Shown one piece after another: positions 18,530 to 26,021 of a DNA stretch of 64,000 nucleotides (within the stretch, counting starts at the first letter, position 1; the number at the start of each line of letters is the position of its first letter). Position numbers and translations under genes: made by a program. The DNA comes from Streptomyces griseoluteus (lineage in GTDB: Bacteria > Actinomycetota > Actinomycetes > Streptomycetales > Streptomycetaceae): contig NZ_SRRU01000009.1 in the NCBI RefSeq assembly GCF_004784465.1, positions 310,001 to 374,000 on the forward strand, in the 5' to 3' direction. The notes under the pieces are model-generated. The model was not told where the DNA came from. It saw only the letters and a program-made list of their open reading frames with translations, and searched no databases.

Positions 18530-21500
18530 TGAGCCGAGCGAAGGAGCGGCCCGACGCCGCACCCGTGCCGGCGGACCGAGGGCTGCGCCGGCTGCTGGCC
18601 TACAGCCTGCGCCATCGCGCGACGGTCGCCGGCGCGCTCGCTGCCACGCTGCTGGCCACCGGAGCGGCGCTGCTGGTGCCGCTGATCCAGCGCACGGTGG
18701 TCGACCGGGTCGTCCTCACCCGCGAACTGGGCCTCCTGCCCTGCGTCATCGCATTGATGGCCACCGGAGTCGTGCGCTTCGCGGCGGGCGCCGGGCGGCG
18801 CTACCTAGCTGCCCGGCTCTCGTACGACGTGCAGTACGGGCTGCGCAACGACATCTTCCGTACCCTGTCGCGGCTGGACGGCGTACGTCAGGACGAGCTG
18901 CGCGCCGGGCAGCTCGTCAGCAGGGCGATCTCCGACCTGACCATGGTCCAAGGGCTGTTGATGCTCTTGCCCCATGTCCTCGCGGGTGCGCTGATGTTCC
19001 TCCTGGCGTTGGGCGTCATGGTGGTGCTCTCGCCCGCCCTGACCCTGGTCATGCTGCTGGTGCTGCCGCTCCTGCTGTTCACCGCGCTGCACAGTGACCG
19101 GCGCATGTACGGAGCGGCCACCGAGGCGCAGCAGCAGGAGGCGGTGGTCGCCGGAGTCGTGGACGCCTCCGTCGCAGGCGTCCACGTCGTCAAGGGTTTC
19201 GCGCAGGAGGCCTACGAGACACGCCGCCTCGAGGCGGCCGCGCGCCGGCTGTTCACGGCCCGCTCCCGCATCGTACGGCTCAACGGCCTGTACGGTGCGA
19301 CCCTTCAGGGCCTGCCGCTGCTGGGGCAGGCCGGCGTCCTGGCCCTCGGTGGTTGGATGGCGGCCCGAGGGAGCATCTCGGTCGGCACACTCGTCGCGTT
19401 CTCCGCCTACCTCGCCGAGATGGTCGCGCCGATGCGCGGCCTCGCCGCCCTGGTGACCGGGGTCCACCAGGCGCGTGCCAGCGTCGCGCGGGTCTTCGAG
19501 GTCATCGACACCCGCGCCCTGGTCACCGAGGCACCCGGCGCGGCCGCCCTCTCACCGTCGGCACCGGCCACCGTCGAACTGGACGACGTGACCTTCGGCT
19601 ACGGCTGCGGGGCGCCGGTCCTGAACGGGCTCACGTTGAGCGTCACGGCAGGGGAGACCCTCGCCCTGATCGGCCCCGCAGGTTCGGGCAAGTCGACGGT
19701 GATGGCACTGCTGACGCGTTTCTACGACGTACAGGGCGGAGCAGTGCGGGTCGGCGGCGCCGATGTGCGTGACCTGACCCTCGGCTCACTGCGGTCCGCG
19801 TTCGGGCTGGTGCCCGAGCACAGTTTCCTGTTCTCCGGCACCATCCGGGAGAACATCGCCTACGGCCGGCCCGACGCTGGCGACGAGGAGGTGCGCGCGG
19901 CGGCTCGTGCCGCGGGAGCCGACCTGTTCGTGTCGGCCCTGCCCGGAGGGTACGGCACGCCCGTCGGCGAGCGGGGGCTGTCGCTGTCCGGCGGCCAGCG
20001 ACAGCGCCTCGCGCTTGCCCGGGCGCTGCTCGTCGAGCCTCGTATCCTGCTGCTCGACGACGCCACGTCGCAGGTGGACCCGCACACCGAGGCCGAGATC
20101 CACCAGGCGCTGCGGGACGTCACCCGCGGCCGTACCACCGTGCTCGTCGCGCGCCGCCGCTCCAGCATCGCGTTGGCCGACCGCGTCGCCGTGCTCGACG
20201 AGGGGCGGCTCGTGGACGTGGGGACCCACAGCGAGCTCATGGCCCGCTGCGCCCGCTACCGTGTCCTGCTCGCGCAGCAGGAGGAGCCGGCGCCCGCACC
20301 GATGCCGACGACTCCCGACCCCGTGCCGTCGCCGGCGGAGTCCGAGCCGGTGGCCGCGGGAGCCCCCGGCGACACCCTGCCGTCGCACCCCGAGGCCCGC
20401 GCGCCGGCCGGGCTCACCGGAGCGGCAGTCGCCCCCGCCCTGCGGCCCGAACCGGACTACGGCCCAGCCCAGTTGCTGCGGCCCTTCAGGGTGGCCCTCG
20501 CCGTCGGTGCACTGCTGGTGGTGCTCGACGCCCTGAGCGGTGTCTTCTTCCCGCTGTTCATCCGGGGCGGGATCGACGACGGGGTCCGGCAGGCGGCCAC
20601 GGGGACCGTCCTGGGCATGGCGCTGGCGGCCGGTGCCGTCGTCGTCGTGGGCTGGGGGATCAGTTTCGCGCAGATCCGCGTCAACGGTGCCACAGGCGAG
20701 CGCATCCGCTATTTCCTGAGGCTGCGGGCCTTCGCCCATCTGCACCGGCTCGACCTCCAGTACTACGAACGCGAGGCGGCCGGGCGGACAATGACCCGGC
20801 TGACCAGCGACGTGGAGGCCGTGGCCTCGTTCGCGCAGACCGGCTTCGCCACAGCCGCCGTCAGCGTCCTGTCGATGCTCGGCATGCTGGTGCTGCTGTT
20901 CTCCCTGGACTGGCCGCTGGCCCTGGTGGCGTGTGGGGCCGTTCCGGTCCTGCTGCTGGTGACCTTCCTGTTCCGGCCCGCCTCGGCCAGAGCGTACGAC
21001 GCGGCGCGGGAGCAGGCCGGCGTGGTCAACTCCCTGCTGCGCGAGAGCACCGAAGGACTGCGCCTGGCCCAGTCCTTCGGCCGTACCGGCGTCGACGCCG
21101 CACGTTTCGGACAGCACGCTGACGTGTACCGCGCGGCCCGTCTCAGAGCGCAGCGCCTCATGGCGCTGTACTTCGGACTTGTGGAGTTCCTGCCCGAAGC
21201 GGTCGCCTCCTGCGTACTGGTAATCGGCGCGAGCCGCGTGGTGCACGGCGCCGTCTCGGTGGGCACCCTTGTCGTCCTGCTGCTGTACGTGTCGGCGTTC
21301 TTCGCCGCCTTGCTGCAACTGGCCCAGGTCCTCGACGGATATCAGCAGTCAGCGACCAGCTTCCGCCGCATCCAGGAGCTGTTCCGCGACCCGGCGGGCA
21401 CCTCGCAGGCGGCCACGCCCCTCGTGGTGGAACGACTCGCCGGGCACATCGAGTTCCATGACGTCCGCTTCCGCTACCGGGGCGCGCACCGCGACGCCGT

Positions 21501-22185
21501 GGCGGGGATCGACCTCACCGTCCCGGCGGGGCAGTGCCTCGCGGTGGTCGGTGCGACAGGGGCGGGTAAATCGACCCTCGTCAAGCTCGTGGCGCGGTAC
21601 TACGACGCGACGTCGGGCACCGTGCGCGTGGACGGGTACGACGTGTGCGAGCTGGACAGCACCGCGTACCGGAAGCGCCTCGGCGTCGTCCCCCAGGAGA
21701 GCCACCTGCACGAGGGCACGGTCGGGGAAGCCATCGCCTACGGCCGCCCCGACGCGAGCGGCACCGAGGTCGAGGCCGCGGCTCGGGCGGTCGGAGCGCA
21801 CGACGTGCTCTCCCGACTGCCCGGCGGCTACGCGCACCCGGTCACCGAAGGCGGACGGAGCCTCTCCGCGGGGGAACGCCAGCTGATCGCCCTGGCCCGG
21901 GCCCAGCTGATCGCACCGGACGTACTCATCCTTGACGAGGCGACATCCGCCCTCGACCCGGCCACCGAGGGGGCCGTGTCGGATGCGATCGGCAGGCTCA
22001 GCGCCGGCCGCACCGCGCTGATCGTCGCCCACCGCCCGGACACGGCGGCACGAGCGGACCGCGTCGTCCTCGTTGACAGCGGTCGCATCGTCGCCTCGGG
22101 CACGCACCAGGAACTGATGGCGGAGGAACGCTACGCCCGGCTGTGGCAGCACGAGGCACGCGCCCACGCACCCGCCGTCCCATGA
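18529..22185 (+). CDS. Fused double ABC exporter (TMD-NBD-TMD-NBD)
   Basis: This 1218-aa protein is made of two consecutive ABC exporter half-units, each with about six membrane helices followed by an ATPase domain. Such fusions act as heterodimer-like exporters and probably export or confer immunity to the peptide. NBD1 has Walker A GPAGSGKST and signature LSGGQ. Its Walker B ends LLLDDATS (Asp replaces the catalytic Glu) and the switch region reads VLVARRRSS (Arg replaces the H-loop His), so site 1 looks degenerate. NBD2 has GATGAGKST, LSAGE, LILDEATS and IVAHRPDT and looks catalytically intact. A Pro/Ala-rich linker (about residues 585-645) joins the halves. A GTG at 18526 is an alternative start. 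Confidence 0.93.
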   Translation: MSRAKERPDAAPVPADRGLRRLLAYSLRHRATVAGALAATLLATGAALLVPLIQRTVVDRVVLTRELGLLPCVIALMATGVVRFAAGAGRRYLAARLSYDVQYGLRNDIFRTLSRLDGVRQDELRAGQLVSRAISDLTMVQGLLMLLPHVLAGALMFLLALGVMVVLSPALTLVMLLVLPLLLFTALHSDRRMYGAATEAQQQEAVVAGVVDASVAGVHVVKGFAQEAYETRRLEAAARRLFTARSRIVRLNGLYGATLQGLPLLGQAGVLALGGWMAARGSISVGTLVAFSAYLAEMVAPMRGLAALVTGVHQARASVARVFEVIDTRALVTEAPGAAALSPSAPATVELDDVTFGYGCGAPVLNGLTLSVTAGETLALIGPAGSGKSTVMALLTRFYDVQGGAVRVGGADVRDLTLGSLRSAFGLVPEHSFLFSGTIRENIAYGRPDAGDEEVRAAARAAGADLFVSALPGGYGTPVGERGLSLSGGQRQRLALARALLVEPRILLLDDATSQVDPHTEAEIHQALRDVTRGRTTVLVARRRSSIALADRVAVLDEGRLVDVGTHSELMARCARYRVLLAQQEEPAPAPMPTTPDPVPSPAESEPVAAGAPGDTLPSHPEARAPAGLTGAAVAPALRPEPDYGPAQLLRPFRVALAVGALLVVLDALSGVFFPLFIRGGIDDGVRQAATGTVLGMALAAGAVVVVGWGISFAQIRVNGATGERIRYFLRLRAFAHLHRLDLQYYEREAAGRTMTRLTSDVEAVASFAQTGFATAAVSVLSMLGMLVLLFSLDWPLALVACGAVPVLLLVTFLFRPASARAYDAAREQAGVVNSLLRESTEGLRLAQSFGRTGVDAARFGQHADVYRAARLRAQRLMALYFGLVEFLPEAVASCVLVIGASRVVHGAVSVGTLVVLLLYVSAFFAALLQLAQVLDGYQQSATSFRRIQELFRDPAGTSQAATPLVVERLAGHIEFHDVRFRYRGAHRDAVAGIDLTVPAGQCLAVVGATGAGKSTLVKLVARYYDATSGTVRVDGYDVCELDSTAYRKRLGVVPQESHLHEGTVGEAIAYGRPDASGTEVEAAARAVGAHDVLSRLPGGYAHPVTEGGRSLSAGERQLIALARAQLIAPDVLILDEATSALDPATEGAVSDAIGRLSAGRTALIVAHRPDTAARADRVVLVDSGRIVASGTHQELMAEERYARLWQHEARAHAPAVP

Positions 22186-22276
22186 CCCTGCTTCATCCTG
22201 CCCGTCGCAAGACGCCGACGACCTCTCCCGAGCATCGCAAGATCTGGGAACCGACGAACGAAAGAGGAGTACCTTC

Positions 22277-23104
22277 ATGACCGTTTCCACCCTCGTGGGC
22301 ACGCCACTGACCGAGTTGAAATCGGCCTATGACAAGCACGGGCACTGCCCGCTGCCTTACCGCTTCACCGAGGACTCCGTCGAACTGCTGCGCCGCCGTG
22401 TGGCCCGCATCAGCGCTCAGGTCAGGCCCGAAGTAGTGCACGAGAAGGACAAGGACACCGTAAGGGCCATACACGGCTGCCATGAGTTCGACGACGTGTG
22501 CCGGGCCCTGGTGAGCCACCCGGTGCTCGTGGAACTGGCCGAGACTCTGACCGGCGGCCCGGTGTACGTCTACCAGTTCAAGGTCAACCTGAAGCAGGCA
22601 CGCGAAGGCACGGCCTGGCCGTGGCACCAGGACTACGCGTTCTGGAGCGAGGAAGACGGCATGCCTCGCCCCGACGCCGTCAACTTCGCTCTCCCGCTGG
22701 ACGATGTCCATGAGGAAAATGGCCCGTTGATGGTGATCCCCGGCTCGCACGACCTGGGCCTGTTCGACCTGCCCGACCGCTCGGAGCGGACCTCGGATTG
22801 GCGCAAGCACGTCTCCAACGATCTCGCTTACACGGTGAGCACGGAGCGTGCCGAGCGGATGTTCGAGGAGCGGGGAAAGGTCCCCATCCTGGGTGGCGCG
22901 GGCTCCCTGCACGCGTTCCACCCCAGCATCGTCCATTCGTCGTCCAGCAACCGTTCCGCCGACCGGCGTGCGTTGCTGCTGATCACCTATAACGCGGTTA
23001 ACAACGCTCCGGCCAACCCCACGCGCCCTCGGTTCTTGGTCGGCCGGGACACGACGCCGGTCGTGGCCCGTGATGACGAGCGGCTTGTCCTGGAGACCGC
23101 GTGA
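22277..23104 (+). CDS. PhyH-family Fe(II)/2-oxoglutarate dioxygenase, proline 4-hydroxylase-like
   Basis: This 275-aa non-heme iron dioxygenase has metal ligands His117 and Asp119 (WPWHQDY) and His220 (SIVHSSSSN). From memory of that sequence, the stretches EKDKDTVRAIHGCH, YQFKVNLK, WPWHQDYAFW and NGPLMVIPGSHDLGL closely match the trans-4-proline hydroxylase of Dactylosporangium. Predicted role: hydroxylate free proline, or a related ring amino acid such as pipecolate, for the peptide. The Pro-type A4 domain, and possibly the Pro-like A1, offer a use for it. The upstream sequence AAAGAGGAG gives a clear ribosome binding site. It is the last gene of the NRPS operon. Hydroxylation of a carrier-bound residue is an alternative. 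Confidence 0.85.
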   Translation: MTVSTLVGTPLTELKSAYDKHGHCPLPYRFTEDSVELLRRRVARISAQVRPEVVHEKDKDTVRAIHGCHEFDDVCRALVSHPVLVELAETLTGGPVYVYQFKVNLKQAREGTAWPWHQDYAFWSEEDGMPRPDAVNFALPLDDVHEENGPLMVIPGSHDLGLFDLPDRSERTSDWRKHVSNDLAYTVSTERAERMFEERGKVPILGGAGSLHAFHPSIVHSSSSNRSADRRALLLITYNAVNNAPANPTRPRFLVGRDTTPVVARDDERLVLETA

Positions 23105-23116
23105 CCCGCGGGTTGA

Positions 23117-23608
23117 TCAGGCGGTGGGGGACCGCAATGAGGCGCCTCTTGCGGAGCGTGGCGGAACCGGTGTGCTGCCCTGTCTGCATTTCCGTCTACG
23201 CCCGGGGCCTGCGTCCACCCAGCCACTGAAAGGAGTGGTGGGACTTCTGCCAAGCCTGGCGTCCCAACAGCCTGGAGGGCCGGGGAGCGGCAGTTGTAAG
23301 ACGAGGATCGTCGGCCAGTATGGCTCGGGCGTCTCCGGGAGACGCCCGAATACTGGCAGCGGTACCCGCTCGGCTCGCGCCGTCGTGTCCCCGCCGGTTT
23401 CGGCGGTCGCCGCGTGACGGTCCAATGCCGCTCCGGACGGCACCCACGCCTGCCCGTCCCACACCTCGACACCGCGGGGCGCGTCCGGGGCGACGTGCGC
23501 GCCCCGCAGTTCGCCCGCGAGAGGCGCCGGACGCTGCTCCCCGACGCGGGGGCGCCGCGCGTCCCGCCGGGCGGCCCAGTTCTCCAGGGGTTCGTCCTGC
23601 TCGGCCAT
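23117..23608 (-). CDS. DUF6087-like protein, possibly with a non-native tail
   Basis: The first ~75 residues (EPLENWAARRDARRPRVGEQ..., GAHVAPDAPRGVEVWDGQAWVPSG) resemble the small Streptomyces DUF6087 family, which has no known function. The remaining frame is low-complexity, Pro/Gly/Arg-rich and contains the strong hairpin at 23326-23348. The true protein may therefore be shorter through a frameshift, with the end being readthrough. It sits between the two biosynthetic clusters, on the strand of the lanthipeptide genes. Confidence 0.5.
   Translation of the reverse strand: MAEQDEPLENWAARRDARRPRVGEQRPAPLAGELRGAHVAPDAPRGVEVWDGQAWVPSGAALDRHAATAETGGDTTARAERVPLPVFGRLPETPEPYWPTILVLQLPLPGPPGCWDARLGRSPTTPFSGWVDAGPGRRRKCRQGSTPVPPRSARGASLRSPTA
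23326..23348. terminator. Strong hairpin downstream of the NRPS operon
   Basis: A 10-bp perfect stem (CGGGCGTCTC / GAGACGCCCG) with a 3-nt loop lies 220 bp after the last NRPS-operon gene. It probably terminates transcription between the two biosynthetic clusters. It has no T-run, as is normal in Streptomyces. It lies inside the 3' part of the opposing DUF6087-like frame. Confidence 0.6.
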
Positions 23609-23677
23609 GCCGTGCCCTTCTCTTCCTCGTCCGCCGGTTCAGTCTGCCCGTATCCGGCTGCCCGGAGACCGGCGCCG

Positions 23678-23821
23678 TCAGAACGTCGCAGTCCACCCGT
23701 CCCGGCTCAACGTGGTCTCTCCTCCCGGCGCGATGGTGACCTGCGCCCCGTACCCGGGGAGTTCGCCGCGCTGCAGCCACCGCCAGCGGATGTTGCCGTC
23801 GACAATGGGAATCCTGTGCAT
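23678..23821 (-). CDS. 47-aa ORF at the end of the lanthipeptide operon
   Basis: This small frame begins MHRIPIVDGNIRWRW and ends GETTLSRDGWTATF. It starts 5 bp after the stop of the SpaB_C-like gene, with a GGAG ribosome-binding sequence about 10 nt upstream, so it is probably translated. It contains no Cys and few Ser/Thr, so it is unlikely to be a second lanthipeptide precursor. Function is unknown; a small accessory or immunity role is conceivable from position only. Confidence 0.5.
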   Translation of the reverse strand: MHRIPIVDGNIRWRWLQRGELPGYGAQVTIAPGGETTLSRDGWTATF

Positions 23822-23826
23822 GGGCC

Positions 23827-24807
23827 CTATTCTCCGTCGCCGCCGTGCAGGATCGCAGCTCTCGCTGCCCAAGCCAGGATGCTCTGCCCGCGCATGGAAA
23901 ATCCGAGCCGGTTCCAATGGAAGATCACGTGGTAGCTGAGCACCTGTCGCAGCCCGCGATCCAGTGACCCGTTCTGGACGCCGTGGGCGAGTGCTTGGCC
24001 GGCGCTACGGAACGCGGCGGCCCATTCGGTAACGGATTCCAGCGGCCCCCCGTAGCGCAGCAGGGCGTCGCTATCGGCGAGAAGGAGGGTACGGATCTCG
24101 CAGGCTCGGGCGTCGAGTCGTTCCGCTGGAACGTCGCTGATGGCCGAGCGGTGTTCCGTCGTGACGACGCGGTCCCAGACATCGCCCTGCTCGTACCACT
24201 CCAGCCGGGCGGCGCGCATCATGATCGTGCACAGCAGGACGGAGAGTTCCCTGGGCCCGACGGTGAGATCGTGGCGCTGGCGCAACTGCTGGATCTCGCG
24301 GCTGTCGGTGACGAACAGGGCGTGCGCGGCCGTCATGCTGGTCTTCCCGCCAAACGCAGGAGTCTCGGGTTCGTAGATGCTGGGCCACCAGCGCTGAAGG
24401 TGTCCGTCGGAGACGAGGCGGTCGAAGCCGGCGCCGATGGCCGGCTTGGCGCCGCCTACCGGCTGGACCTGGAGGCGCAGACGCCAGCAGGGGTGTTTTC
24501 TGGTGTACCACCAGCCGTCGGTGGCCGCTTCGCGCAGGATGGGCAGGACGTGCGTGGTGAAGGTGGTGTCGGCGTTCTGCCAGTCGGTGAAGTGGAGGTA
24601 TGTCTGCCACCAGTCGGTGGTGGCCGCGTGGCGGGCCAGCGCTTCCCGGCCAGCCTGGTCATAGACAGCGATCGCGTCGGAGAGGACCACGGGGTCCATC
24701 CGGTACTGCTGGGATGCGTCGGCGAGCGACAGGCCGGTGAGGACGGCGAGGACGGCGTGCTGCGTCGGGCTTGACTCGGTTGCCTCAGTCAGTTGATCAA
24801 GAGACAT
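23827..24807 (-). CDS. Stand-alone SpaB_C / thiopeptide-type biosynthesis domain protein
   Basis: About 326 aa, starting MSLDQLTEATES (an ATG 9 nt upstream is also possible). The DWWQTYLHFTDW...VLPILREA...WWYTRKHPCWRLRLQ pattern is that of the lantibiotic-dehydratase C-terminal domain (TIGR03891, 'thiopeptide-type bacteriocin biosynthesis'). In class I lanthipeptides this domain eliminates glutamate from glutamylated Ser/Thr. The neighbouring LanB already carries such a domain, so this is a second, separate copy. Catalysis of a distinct tailoring step, or partner function for LanB, are both possible. Its start overlaps the lanC stop by about 19 bp, implying coupled translation. Confidence 0.85.
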   Translation of the reverse strand: MSLDQLTEATESSPTQHAVLAVLTGLSLADASQQYRMDPVVLSDAIAVYDQAGREALARHAATTDWWQTYLHFTDWQNADTTFTTHVLPILREAATDGWWYTRKHPCWRLRLQVQPVGGAKPAIGAGFDRLVSDGHLQRWWPSIYEPETPAFGGKTSMTAAHALFVTDSREIQQLRQRHDLTVGPRELSVLLCTIMMRAARLEWYEQGDVWDRVVTTEHRSAISDVPAERLDARACEIRTLLLADSDALLRYGGPLESVTEWAAAFRSAGQALAHGVQNGSLDRGLRQVLSYHVIFHWNRLGFSMRGQSILAWAARAAILHGGDGE

Positions 24808-26021
24808 GCGTCCCATCCAGTGGTCGGTGCCTGCTGAGAGGCGAAGGTGGTGAGGGCGAGCGCGGTGCCGGCGGCGCCGTTGATCAGGCCGGGAGCCGAT
24901 GAGGGGCAGGGCTGGCCGGATGCGATGAGGGCGTCACCAAGGCGTTTAGCGAGGTTGTGCAGCCGCGGGTCGAGCGCGTCTGCGGCTGCTCGGTGAGCGG
25001 TCTGATAGATGCCCGCCCATCCGTGGCAGAGGCCGTTGTCGGTGACCAGGGCGAGTTGCGCGGGATCCGACAAAGCCCTGTGCAGGGCGTCCTCGTAGAA
25101 CTTCTGGAGCGTGGGTGAGCGCAGGGCGATCCCCGCGAGCTGGCCGGCCCGTGCGATGCCTGTCGTGCCGTAGCACCAGCTCGGACGGGTGGGGGCGTCA
25201 TGGTGGGGGTGTCCGCGGTCGAGATCGCGCCGCGAGATGTGTTCGGGCCACCAAGGGCCGGATTCATCGTGCTGGCACCAGGCGTCGAGGTGCTCGCAGA
25301 TGGTGAACATGGCGTCCTGGTGGCCATGGACGGTGATGCCGTGGCGCATGGCCTGGGCCAGGAGGAGGAGCGGGCCGGTAATGCCATGCGCGGCACCGAA
25401 GTTGCCGTGTCCGCCGGGGAAGTGGGGGGACTCGCCGCGCCCCGGGTCGTGACGGACCCACCAGCCGGGAAGCCCCCGGCCGGTGAGGGCGAGCGGCCGG
25501 GTCAGGGCGACGAGGTACTGCAAGATCCTCTGCAGGGCTGGGCCTTCGGGCTCGGTGCGCAGGAGGTAGGCGCCGATCCCCGTGAGGCCGTAGAAGAGGT
25601 CGTACTCCGCGAAGGACGGCAAGTCCCCCCTGCCGATGCGGGCGAGCGCGGCGTCCGCCCGGCGGTTGGCGAGGTCTGTGATGTGCTGGTGCAGGATCGT
25701 GTGCGCTGAGGCGTACAGATGCTGGTAGGCCGGAGGGACGGCGCTAAGGAGGAAGCCGACGGCCGGGGCGCCGAGGAACAGGCCCGTCTGGTCGGCCGCG
25801 CTGATGGGCCTGGACGCCGCGCTCGTGATCCACCGGTGGGCGGAAAGCCAGGAACCGCCGTACCGGCTGGCCGTCTCGATGTGCAGCAGGCTGATTCCGG
25901 CGGCGCCGTCGGCGAGCGATTGCACTGCCCAGGGCTCCTCCGGGGGCGGGGGAGGGGGTTCTGCCAGATGAGCGGTGTACTGCTTCAGGAACGCTGCGGC
26001 GGTGGTAGCCAGTGTGGTCAT
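24789..26021 (-). CDS. LanC lanthionine cyclase
   Basis: This 410-aa LanC-like zinc cyclase is predicted to add precursor Cys thiols to dehydroalanine/dehydrobutyrine to form (methyl)lanthionine rings. The zinc-site motifs are visible: CYGTTG (first Cys) and NGLCHGWAG (Cys-His pair). The family's glycine-rich helix-end repeats (GHGNFGAAHGITGPLLLL, GLINGAAGTALAL) are also present. The ATG overlaps the lanB stop by 4 bp (ATGA), so dehydratase and cyclase are co-translated. Confidence 0.93.
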   Translation of the reverse strand: MTTLATTAAAFLKQYTAHLAEPPPPPPEEPWAVQSLADGAAGISLLHIETASRYGGSWLSAHRWITSAASRPISAADQTGLFLGAPAVGFLLSAVPPAYQHLYASAHTILHQHITDLANRRADAALARIGRGDLPSFAEYDLFYGLTGIGAYLLRTEPEGPALQRILQYLVALTRPLALTGRGLPGWWVRHDPGRGESPHFPGGHGNFGAAHGITGPLLLLAQAMRHGITVHGHQDAMFTICEHLDAWCQHDESGPWWPEHISRRDLDRGHPHHDAPTRPSWCYGTTGIARAGQLAGIALRSPTLQKFYEDALHRALSDPAQLALVTDNGLCHGWAGIYQTAHRAAADALDPRLHNLAKRLGDALIASGQPCPSSAPGLINGAAGTALALTTFASQQAPTTGWDACLLIN

